DNA of 22,797 bases from Caryophanales bacterium (GTDB lineage Bacteria; Bacillota_I; Bacilli_A; RFN20; CAG-826): the NCBI GenBank assembly GCA_028723545.1, contig JAQYER010000135.1, positions 1 through 22,797 on the forward strand, written 5' to 3'. Below the pieces are notes generated by a model. That model was given only the letters and a program-made list of their open reading frames with translations. It was not told where the DNA came from and did no database searches. The position numbers and the translations under genes were made by a program. This document shows, in pieces, positions 14,593-22,014 of the stretch (position 1 is its first letter; each line of letters starts with the position of its first letter).

Positions 14593-14620
14593 CAAGTATT
14601 AATTAAAGGAGGAAAACAAA

Positions 14621-14890
14621 ATGGCATTATCTAAAGAAAGACGTGCTGAAATCGTTAAACAATTTGGTAAAAACGAAAAAGATACTGGTTCTATCCAAGT
14701 TCAAATCGCTTTATTAACAGCCCAAATTAACGAACTCACAAAGCACCTCAAAGCCAATAAGAAAGATGCATCTGGTCAACGTGGTTTATTCAAATTGATC
14801 GGACAACGTCGTGGTCTTCTCGATTATTTAAATCGTACAGATCGTGATGGTTACATCAAATTATTAGCCGAACTTGGTATTCGTAAATAA
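14621..14890 (+). CDS. rpsO: 30S ribosomal protein S15 (uS15)
   Basis: 89 residues, the standard length. SKERRAEIVKQFGKNEKDTG, SIQVQIALLTAQINELTKHL, then GLFKLIGQRRGLLDYLNR and the C-terminal LLAELGIRK are all typical of S15, which binds 16S rRNA helices 20-22 early in 30S assembly. AAAGGAGG at 14605-14612 is a strong ribosome site. It is followed by its own terminator and then pnp, the order conserved in most bacteria. Confidence 0.97.
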   Translation: MALSKERRAEIVKQFGKNEKDTGSIQVQIALLTAQINELTKHLKANKKDASGQRGLFKLIGQRRGLLDYLNRTDRDGYIKLLAELGIRK

Positions 14891-14903
14891 TTGTGTAAAA
14901 ATT

Positions 14904-14927
14904 GAGCAGCTTAGGTTGCTCTTTTTT
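14904..14927 (+). terminator. Terminator after rpsO
   Basis: GAGCAG (14904-14909) pairs with TTGCTC (14916-14921, one G-T pair) around a 6-base loop, followed by six T residues. Confidence 0.75.
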
Positions 14928-14967
14928 ATTAAAAACTGAAGAAAAATCGTCAAATAAAGATGAAATT

Positions 14968-14996
14968 AGGCAAGAAGATAATTTCTTGTCTTTTTT
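14968..14996 (+). terminator. Second terminator-like hairpin upstream of pnp
   Basis: A 9-bp stem (14968-14976 with 14983-14991, one G-T pair) with a 6-base loop is followed by a T tract to 14996. It lies 41 bases after the rpsO terminator and 67 bases before pnp. It may be a backup terminator or, if transcription starts between the two hairpins, a pnp leader attenuator. Confidence 0.75.
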
Positions 14997-15017
14997 ATTT
15001 AAAAATAAAACTATTAT

Positions 15018-15026
15018 TGATAAAAT
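15018..15026 (+). promoter_or_regulatory. Possible extended -10 promoter for pnp
   Basis: TGATAAAAT fits an extended -10 box (TGn plus TAAAAT) placed after the second hairpin. No good -35 is visible. The leader would be about 30 bases, ending with AGGAG at 15046-15050. Confidence 0.3.
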
Positions 15027-15062
15027 ATGATTAGTTATTTTTATTAGGAGAAAACAAATATT

Positions 15063-17246
15063 ATGAAACACACATTCGAATTAGATTTCGATGGCCGTAA
15101 GATTGTTGTTGAAGCAGGAGAAATTGCTAAACAAACTGCGGCAGCGGTTTTAGTCCGCTACGGGGATACAGTTGTTTTATCAAACGTCTGTATGTCTCCA
15201 AAAACTGTTGATTGGGACTTTTTCCCATTAACTGTTGAATACCAAGAAAGAATGTATGCAGCTGGAAGAATTCCAGGTTCATTCCAAAGAAGAGAATCAC
15301 GTCCAAGCTCACACGCTATTCTTGCATCTCGTATTACTGACCGTTCTATGAGACCACTTTTCCCAGATGGATTCCGTAATGAAGTCCAAGTTGTAAGCCA
15401 AGTATTATCTGTTGATTTAGATAATCAACCAGAAATTACCGCAATGCTTGCTTCTTCACTTGCTGTTTCTATTTCTGATATTCCATTCAATGGTCCTATT
15501 GCGGGTGTCTATGTTGGTCGTGTTGATGGTCAATTAGTCATTAACCCAACTGTCGAACAAAGAAAAGTATCTGATATTGATTTATGTGTCGCCGGTACTG
15601 AAGACGCAATTAACATGGTTGAAGCCGGTGCAGCCGAAGTTAGTGAAGAAGAAATGCTTGATGCATTAATGTTTGGCTTTGAATATGTTAAAAAATTATG
15701 TCGTTTTGAAAAAGAAATTATTGCTGCAATCGGCTTACCAAAACGTGAAGTTCAATTAAAAACAATTCCACAAGAATTACGTGATGAAGTTGTTTCTAAA
15801 GTCGATGAAAGATTACGTAAAGCCGTTTCAATTTTTGATAAATTAGAAAGACAAAACACAATCGATCAAATCGAACAAGAAACTGAAGCTGAATATGCTG
15901 CAAAAGAATACGCAACTGAACTTGAAAAAAATAAAACTGTTCAACAAGTTCATGAAATTCAAGAAGATATTTATCATGATGAAGTTCGCCGTTTAATTAT
16001 TGAAGATAAAATTAGACCAGACGGACGTAAAGTTGATGAAATTCGTCCATTAGATGCTCAAATTGATTTATTACCTAGAGTTCATGGTTCTGCAATGTTT
16101 ACTCGTGGTCAAACACAAGTCATTTCTGTTACTACATTAGGTGCATTATCTGACGAACAATTATTAGATGATTTAACACCTGAAGATCACAAAAGATTTA
16201 TGCACCATTATAATTTCCCACAATGGTGTGTTGGTGGAACAGGAAAAATCGGTGTTTTAGGTCGTCGTGAAGTTGGTCATGGTGCCTTAGGTGAAAGAGC
16301 ATTATCTTATGTAATTCCATCTGAAGAAGAATTCCCATATACCATTCGTACAGTTTCTGAAGTTGTTGAATCAAATGGTTCTTCATCACAAGCTTCTATA
16401 TGTGCTGGATGTATGTCTTTAATGGCAGCTGGTGTCCCAATTAAAGGTGTTGTATCTGGTATTGCAATGGGATTAATTACTGATGATCCAACTCGTTCAC
16501 CAGATAAAGAAACTAACCATTATACAATTCTTACAGATATTCAAGGTCTTGAAGATCACTTCGGAGATATGGACTTTAAAGTCGCGGGTACTGCCAAAGG
16601 TATTACTGCACTTCAAATGGATATTAAAATTGCCGGTGTCACTCGCGATGTCTTAAAAGAAGCACTTGATCAAGCTCATGTAGCTCGCGCTCAAATTAGA
16701 GAAGTTATGGAACAAGCCATTGCTGAACCACGTCCTGATGTTGGCTTATACGCTCCAAAACTTGCAAAAATGACAATTGATGTCGATAAAATCCGTGATG
16801 TCATTGGAGCAGGTGGTAAAGTCATTAACGACATTATTGCTCAATGTGACAATGTCAAAATTGATATTGATGACGATGGACATGTTGTCATTTACCATAT
16901 GTCTAGAGAAATGATTAACAAAGCTATGAAGATGATTGAAGATATCGTCCGCGTTGCTAAAGTTGGCGAAGTTTATGAAGGCGAAGTAACTCGTGTTGAA
17001 GATTATGGTGCATTTGTTAAATTATTTGGCAATGTCGAAGGATTATGCCATGTATCACAATTAGATTGGGGTTATGTTGCTCGCGCTCAAGATATAACTA
17101 AAGTTGGTGATATTTTAAAAGTTCAAGTCATTGAAATTGATGACAAAGGAAAAGTTAAAGTATCACGTCGTAATTTAATTGAAAAACCTGCTGGTTATGT
17201 TGAAAAACCAGCAACTAAAAAACATTTTGATAAAAAAGGCCGTTAA
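15063..17246 (+). CDS. pnp: Polyribonucleotide nucleotidyltransferase (PNPase)
   Basis: 727 residues with the complete PNPase layout. The first RNase PH-like domain includes RRESRPSSHAILASRITDR. An alpha-helical linker with a coiled stretch follows (about 230-320). The second RNase PH domain contains RPDGRKVDEIRPL, SNGSSSQASICAG and the acidic DIQGLEDHFGDMDFKVAGT. A KH domain has an intact GAGG loop (582-585), and an S1 domain begins about 635 (GEVYEGEVTRVEDYGAFV). It is a trimeric phosphorolytic 3'-5' exoribonuclease of mRNA decay. The C-terminus is basic (KKHFDKKGR). The next gene starts 5 bases after its stop with no terminator between, so transcription probably continues. Confidence 0.97.
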   Translation: MKHTFELDFDGRKIVVEAGEIAKQTAAAVLVRYGDTVVLSNVCMSPKTVDWDFFPLTVEYQERMYAAGRIPGSFQRRESRPSSHAILASRITDRSMRPLFPDGFRNEVQVVSQVLSVDLDNQPEITAMLASSLAVSISDIPFNGPIAGVYVGRVDGQLVINPTVEQRKVSDIDLCVAGTEDAINMVEAGAAEVSEEEMLDALMFGFEYVKKLCRFEKEIIAAIGLPKREVQLKTIPQELRDEVVSKVDERLRKAVSIFDKLERQNTIDQIEQETEAEYAAKEYATELEKNKTVQQVHEIQEDIYHDEVRRLIIEDKIRPDGRKVDEIRPLDAQIDLLPRVHGSAMFTRGQTQVISVTTLGALSDEQLLDDLTPEDHKRFMHHYNFPQWCVGGTGKIGVLGRREVGHGALGERALSYVIPSEEEFPYTIRTVSEVVESNGSSSQASICAGCMSLMAAGVPIKGVVSGIAMGLITDDPTRSPDKETNHYTILTDIQGLEDHFGDMDFKVAGTAKGITALQMDIKIAGVTRDVLKEALDQAHVARAQIREVMEQAIAEPRPDVGLYAPKLAKMTIDVDKIRDVIGAGGKVINDIIAQCDNVKIDIDDDGHVVIYHMSREMINKAMKMIEDIVRVAKVGEVYEGEVTRVEDYGAFVKLFGNVEGLCHVSQLDWGYVARAQDITKVGDILKVQVIEIDDKGKVKVSRRNLIEKPAGYVEKPATKKHFDKKGR

Positions 17247-17251
17247 TTTAT

Positions 17252-18691
17252 ATGTTTGATGTTCTTATTATTGGTGGTGGTGTTATCGGGGCAATGATTG
17301 CTCGTGAAATATCATTTTACAAATTAAATACAATTGTTATTGAAAAAGAAAATGATGTTGGAAACGTCACTTCAATGGCAAATTCAGCGATTGTTCATAG
17401 TGGATATGATCCTGAGCCTAATACTTTAAAAGCAAAATTAAATGTTTTAGGCAATTCAATGTTCGATGAAATTGCATCTGACCTTGATGTAACTTTTAAA
17501 AGAATTGGATCTTTAACAGTCGCATTAGAAGAACATCAATTACAAATTTTACAAGACCTTGAAAAACGTTCAAAAATAAATGGTGTTGACGTCAAATTAT
17601 TAGACGCTAAACAAACAAAAGAATTAGAGCCATGTTTAAGTGATGATGTAAAAGGATCATTATTTGCCACAACAGCAGGTATAATCAATCCTTTTACACT
17701 CACTGTTCACGCTTTAGAAAATGCGATTAATAATGGTGTAAAATTATCGTTAGGTGAAGAAGTTATAAACATTATTCAAAATGATAATTATTTCGATGTC
17801 ATCACTAATAAAAAAACATATCAAACAAAAATTATTATAAATTGTGCTGGATTATTTGGAGATAAGATTCATTCATTAATTGAACCAATTGATTATTCAA
17901 TTAATCCTCGTAAAGGCGAATATTTTGTTTTAGCCCAATTACCATATAATTTTGTTAATCATACAATTTTCCCTCTTCCTTCTAGTAAAGGAAAAGGGGT
18001 ATTAGTTTCACCAACTACATCTAATAATTTTCTTGTTGGTCCATCATCTGAATGGGTTAATGAAAAAGATGATTTATCGACTGATAAACCAACTTTAGAT
18101 AATGTTAAATCACAAGCTAAATTAATGGTGAAAAATATTCCATTTGATCAATGTATTAGAACATTTGCTGGATTAAGAGCTACTCCTTCAACACATGATT
18201 TTATAATTGGCTTTGCTAAAAATAATAATCATTTCATTAATGCTATTGGCATTGAATCTCCTGGATTAGCTTCATCTCCAGCCATCGCTAAATATGTTGT
18301 TGATGAATTTTTATCTAAAATAATTCATCTTGAAATTAATGAGAATACTTCAAAAACAATTAAAAAGAGACTAAGTCCATCGAAAATGGATAAAATATCC
18401 GCTAATGAATTGATTAAAAATAATCCATCATATGGCAAAATCATTTGTAATTGTGAAAAAGTAACTCTTGGTGAAATCGAAGATGAATTATCTCGAAGTG
18501 TTCCTTTAAATTCAGTCAAAGCTTTGAAAAAGCGTACACGCGCTGGATTTGGTAAATGTCAAGGTGGATTTTGTCAACCTTTAGTATTATCTATCTTAGC
18601 AAAACATTTTAATAAACCATTAACTGATATTCTTTATGACAAAGATTTTTCAAATATCGTTAAAGAAGAAACCAAAAAGGAGGCTAAATAA
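17252..18691 (+). CDS. GlpA-like FAD-dependent oxidoreductase with C-terminal [2Fe-2S] domain (probable anaerobic glycerol-3-phosphate dehydrogenase)
   Basis: 479 residues. The N-terminal dinucleotide fold GGGVIGAMIAREI is followed by NSAIVHSGYDPEPNTLKAKL, characteristic of GlpA/LhgO-type flavoproteins. The middle has PRKGEYFVL and GKGVLVSPTTSNNFLVGPSS. The C-terminal BFD-like domain carries CNC (C399, C401) and CQGGFC (C436, C441), ligands for a [2Fe-2S] cluster. Together with the next two genes it forms a set seen beside glpK in anaerobes such as Thermotoga, where it is taken to oxidise glycerol-3-phosphate to dihydroxyacetone phosphate. No glpK or glpF is in this window, so the substrate is inferred. 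It lies 5 bases after pnp with only a weak AAGG upstream. Its last codons overlap the Shine-Dalgarno of the next gene. Confidence 0.82.
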   Translation: MFDVLIIGGGVIGAMIAREISFYKLNTIVIEKENDVGNVTSMANSAIVHSGYDPEPNTLKAKLNVLGNSMFDEIASDLDVTFKRIGSLTVALEEHQLQILQDLEKRSKINGVDVKLLDAKQTKELEPCLSDDVKGSLFATTAGIINPFTLTVHALENAINNGVKLSLGEEVINIIQNDNYFDVITNKKTYQTKIIINCAGLFGDKIHSLIEPIDYSINPRKGEYFVLAQLPYNFVNHTIFPLPSSKGKGVLVSPTTSNNFLVGPSSEWVNEKDDLSTDKPTLDNVKSQAKLMVKNIPFDQCIRTFAGLRATPSTHDFIIGFAKNNNHFINAIGIESPGLASSPAIAKYVVDEFLSKIIHLEINENTSKTIKKRLSPSKMDKISANELIKNNPSYGKIICNCEKVTLGEIEDELSRSVPLNSVKALKKRTRAGFGKCQGGFCQPLVLSILAKHFNKPLTDILYDKDFSNIVKEETKKEAK

Positions 18692-19948
18692 ATGAGAAAT
18701 TGTAATTTAGTCATCGTTGGCGGTGGTTCAGCTGGTATGGCTGCTGGTTGTAAAGCATATGAATTAGGCGAAAGAGATATTTTAATTTTAGAAAAAAATA
18801 ATTATTTAGGCGGTATTTTAAATCAATGTATTCATAATGGATTCGGTATTCATGAATTTAAAAGTGAATTAACTGGTCCAGAATTTATGACTCGTTTTTC
18901 TGATAAAGTTAAACAATATAATATCGAATATAAATTAAATTCAACCGTTATCAATATTAGCGAAGATAAAATTATTACATATTCTAATGAACAAGAAGGA
19001 ATAGTGGATATCCAGGCGAAAGCGATTATATTTACAACTGGATGTTACGAAAGAAATGCTGGAGCAATACAAATTCCAGGCGATCGTCCTAGTGGCATAT
19101 TAACAGCTGGACAAGCCCAATTATATTTAAATAATTATGGCTACTTAGTTGGTAAAAAAGTATTTATTCTTGGTAGTGGTGATATTGGATTAATCATGGC
19201 GAGAAGAATGACTCTTGAAGGCGCAAAAGTCATCGGTGTTGCCGAAATTAATCCATATTCAGCTGGATTAAATAGAAATATTCAACAATGTTTATTAGAT
19301 TTAAATATTCCTTTATATTTATCTCACACTGTTAAACAAATAATTGGAAAATCTCATGTTGAAAAAATCGTTTTAGCGAAAGTTGATGAAAAATTTAACT
19401 TTATTCCTGGAACTGAAATTGAATTTGAATGTGATACATTGTTATTATCAATTGGTTTAATTCCATATACTGCTTTATTATCAAAAACTGGAATGACTTT
19501 TTCAAAAACTAAAGGAGCGAACATTAACCAAGCAATGGAAACTGATATTCCTGGTATTTTTTCTGCCGGTAATGCTTTGCATGTTCATGATGTTGTTGAT
19601 TATGTTGTTGCAGAAGCGAAAGAAGCTGCTGTTGGCGCAATAAAATATTTAAATGGGCAATTAAACAATTCAAATAACAAAATCGATATAATTCCTTCTT
19701 TTGGAATAAATTATGTTATCCCTCAAAAATTATATATTGATGAAGTAGATGATATAGTCACATTTAAATTTAGAGTAAATAAACCATATAAAGATATAAA
19801 TATTTTATTTATATTTAATGGTGAAATAATTAAAAAAATATATAAAACCGCTATTATACCTTCAGAAATGGAAATGATTAATATTTCCAAATCATTATTT
19901 AAAAATAATAACGGACAATTAGTAATTAAAATCGAGGAGAAAAAATAA
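18692..19948 (+). CDS. NAD(P)/FAD-dependent oxidoreductase, second subunit of the GlpA-like complex
   Basis: 418 residues of the pyridine nucleotide-disulfide oxidoreductase superfamily, near to HcnB-like subunits. FAD-binding VIVGGGSAGMAAGCKAYELG lies at the N-terminus, followed by GGILNQCIHNGFGIHEFK and LTGPEF, a signature of this partner of GlpA-type enzymes. A central NAD(P) fold has VFILGSGDIGLIMARRMTLEG, and ETDIPGIFSAGNALHVHDVVD is the C-terminal flavin motif. The last about 80 residues are hydrophilic, beta-rich and less conserved. It probably passes electrons from the GlpA-like subunit to NAD(P)+ or another carrier. AGGAGG (18678-18683) lies inside the preceding gene, and the ATG directly follows that gene's stop. 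Confidence 0.85.
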   Translation: MRNCNLVIVGGGSAGMAAGCKAYELGERDILILEKNNYLGGILNQCIHNGFGIHEFKSELTGPEFMTRFSDKVKQYNIEYKLNSTVINISEDKIITYSNEQEGIVDIQAKAIIFTTGCYERNAGAIQIPGDRPSGILTAGQAQLYLNNYGYLVGKKVFILGSGDIGLIMARRMTLEGAKVIGVAEINPYSAGLNRNIQQCLLDLNIPLYLSHTVKQIIGKSHVEKIVLAKVDEKFNFIPGTEIEFECDTLLLSIGLIPYTALLSKTGMTFSKTKGANINQAMETDIPGIFSAGNALHVHDVVDYVVAEAKEAAVGAIKYLNGQLNNSNNKIDIIPSFGINYVIPQKLYIDEVDDIVTFKFRVNKPYKDINILFIFNGEIIKKIYKTAIIPSEMEMINISKSLFKNNNGQLVIKIEEKK

Positions 19949-20295
19949 TGAAACAATTAACATGTATTGTTTGCCCTCGCGGATGTCAATTAAATATTGA
20001 TGATAATAATGTTGTAACTGGTAATTTTTGTCCTCGTGGTAAAAATTATGCGATTAGTGAAATTACTAATCCAACACGCATTGTAACTTCAACAATGAAA
20101 GTTTTAAATTCAAATGAAGTTAGAGTGCCAGTTAAGACATCTAAACCAATTAAAAAAGATTTGATGTTTGAAATAATGGATAAAATTAATTCAAAACTAG
20201 TTTATGCACCTATTAAAATAGGTGATATATTAATTGAAAATGTTGATGGTGATAATACTGATATTATTGCCACAAAAAATATTGATGTAAAATAA
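19948..20295 (+). CDS. DUF1667 protein, small cysteine-rich partner of the GlpA-like complex
   Basis: 115 residues. Cysteines 6, 9, 13 and 28 lie in TCIVCPRGCQL and GNFCPRGKNYA, followed by EITNPTRIVTSTMKV and VPVKTSKPIKKDLMFEIM, the pattern of DUF1667 proteins. The four cysteines could bind a small iron-sulfur cluster or zinc. The family is nearly always encoded after the two flavoproteins seen here and is taken as the third component of that dehydrogenase. Its ATG overlaps the previous stop by one base (TAATG), with a GAGGAG segment upstream. Confidence 0.87.
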   Translation: MKQLTCIVCPRGCQLNIDDNNVVTGNFCPRGKNYAISEITNPTRIVTSTMKVLNSNEVRVPVKTSKPIKKDLMFEIMDKINSKLVYAPIKIGDILIENVDGDNTDIIATKNIDVK

Positions 20296-20296
20296 T

Positions 20297-20332
20297 AAGG
20301 AGATTCCTATTTAATTAGGAAATTTATATATG
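20297..20332 (+). promoter_or_regulatory. Translation initiation region with competing hairpins upstream of the RNase J-like gene
   Basis: AAGGAG (20297-20302) is a good Shine-Dalgarno but lies 27 bases before the ATG at 20330. TTCCTA (20304-20309) pairs perfectly with TAGGAA (20316-20321). That hairpin would either bring the distant AAGGAG to about 9 unpaired bases from the start, or hide TAGGAA, which itself is suitably spaced as a ribosome site. TCCT can alternatively pair with AGGA of the upstream site (20298-20301). Confidence 0.4.
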
Positions 20333-22012
20333 GACCGTAATATTAAAATTATTGCCCTAGGCGGATTAGATGAATTCGGAAAAGCATGTTATGTTATTGA
20401 AATTGAAGATGACATTTATGTTTTTGATGCTGGAGTTAAATTACCAGATAAATTAACTCCTGGAATCGATTATTTAATTGCCCGATTTGACTATTTAATT
20501 GAGAATAAAGATCGTGTTAGAGGTTATCTTATTTCTCATGGACATGACCAAGTTTTAGGTGCGTTACCATATTTTTATCGTAAAGTCCCCGCACCAGTAT
20601 TTTGTACTTCAGTTACAAAATTTATGATTGAAAGTTTTATGGAACATAACCATTTGGATTTTAAAATTAATTTCCAAATTGTTAAAAGTGGCGACCATAA
20701 GATGATATCACAACATGAAGTTTCATTTTTTGCTGTCTCTCATAACATTCCAGGCGCATTAGGATTTGCCGTTGCAACTGATTATGGAAATATCATTTAT
20801 AGCGGTTCATTTGTCATTTTAAATTCATATGAAGATGCTTTTTCTTACGATAGAACATCTTTGGTCAATATTTTAGCGAAACGACCAACTTTAATGTTAT
20901 TAAGCGATTCTTGTTATTCAGATCGATTAGGTTATACCGCTCCAACACACGATATTACTCCTTTAGCTGAACCTTATTTTAGGAAATCAAAAGGAAGAAT
21001 TTTCGCTGCTGTTTTAGCACCTGATATTTATACAATTTATAAATTTGTCTTATTAGCAATTAAATACAATAAAAAAATCATTACTTACAATGATGAAACC
21101 AAAAATATTTGTTTTGGTATTACTAAATCTTTGAATGTAACTATCCCAGAAAAAATACTTGGTCATCGCGATGATATTAATCGTTATCCTGCTTGTGACG
21201 TTTTAGTGCTTATAACTGGATTTTTTACTCGTTTATTCAATTCTATTTGTTTATTGGCTAATGGACAAAACGACGATAAAAGATTTGTTTTAAATTCGAA
21301 TGATACATTTATTTATGGATCTCGGCCAGATAGCGAAACTGAAATTGCTTATACTGAATCATTAGATGAATTATATAAAGCAAATGTTAACAAAGTTGTT
21401 TATTTTTCTAAAAATTCATTCTGCCGTATGCATCCATCTCAAGAGGATTTAAAAAATCTCCTTAATTTCACTAAACCTAAATATTATTTACCAGTAAATG
21501 GGCTATATTCAAAATTGATTACGAACGCTAAAATGGCAGTCAATATGAATATTGGTTTAAATTATTCTAATGTTTTTGTTATTGATAATGGTGGTGTTAT
21601 TGATATTAAAGATGGAATTGCTAAATTATCTAAAGATAGTGTTGTAGCGGGTGATTTATATGTTGATGGAATTGGTTTAGGAAAAGGTAACAATCAAGTT
21701 ATGCAAGAAAGATCCCAACTTTCTGAACAAGGAGTTATTTCATTAGCGGCCGGAATATCATTTGTTAATAAAAAAATTAGTTATGGTCCAAATATTAAAT
21801 CTAAAGGTTTGATTTATGAAAACGAATTTGAACAAATAAATAAAGATTTAACAAGATTATTTACTATGACTTTAAATGACGAAATCGTAAATAAAAATAA
21901 TTGTGATATTGAGTCATTAAAATCAATTACCTATGATGTGATTTATCGATATATTCGAAGAACAACAAACCGCACTCCAATTATCCTTATATCATTATTT
22001 GAAATTAATTAA
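20330..22012 (+). CDS. rnjB: RNase J-family protein with degenerate active site (RNase J2-like pseudoenzyme)
   Basis: 560 residues, full RNase J length, with the beta-lactamase, beta-CASP and C-terminal dimerisation regions all recognisable. The metal site is largely lost. The HxHxDH motif of active RNase J reads H70-G-H72-D-Q74-V75. The later metal-bridging Asp of TGDF is Ser160 (SGSF). The His of PVHGEY is Asn390 (PVNGLY). The TGSQGEP motif is GFFTRLF (297-303), and the HVSGHA motif keeps only His368. His138 is retained. In B. subtilis and S. aureus, RNase J2 is the weaker or inactive partner of RNase J1, and rnjB lies near spoIIIE, as here before ftsK. This gene is therefore probably a structural partner of an active RNase J encoded elsewhere. 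Confidence 0.88.
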   Translation: MDRNIKIIALGGLDEFGKACYVIEIEDDIYVFDAGVKLPDKLTPGIDYLIARFDYLIENKDRVRGYLISHGHDQVLGALPYFYRKVPAPVFCTSVTKFMIESFMEHNHLDFKINFQIVKSGDHKMISQHEVSFFAVSHNIPGALGFAVATDYGNIIYSGSFVILNSYEDAFSYDRTSLVNILAKRPTLMLLSDSCYSDRLGYTAPTHDITPLAEPYFRKSKGRIFAAVLAPDIYTIYKFVLLAIKYNKKIITYNDETKNICFGITKSLNVTIPEKILGHRDDINRYPACDVLVLITGFFTRLFNSICLLANGQNDDKRFVLNSNDTFIYGSRPDSETEIAYTESLDELYKANVNKVVYFSKNSFCRMHPSQEDLKNLLNFTKPKYYLPVNGLYSKLITNAKMAVNMNIGLNYSNVFVIDNGGVIDIKDGIAKLSKDSVVAGDLYVDGIGLGKGNNQVMQERSQLSEQGVISLAAGISFVNKKISYGPNIKSKGLIYENEFEQINKDLTRLFTMTLNDEIVNKNNCDIESLKSITYDVIYRYIRRTTNRTPIILISLFEIN

Positions 22013-22014
22013 TT

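Noticed and set aside
14856..15071. Minus-strand frame between rpsO and pnp
   Set aside because: It covers two terminator hairpins and the pnp ribosome site, and encodes a low-complexity sequence.
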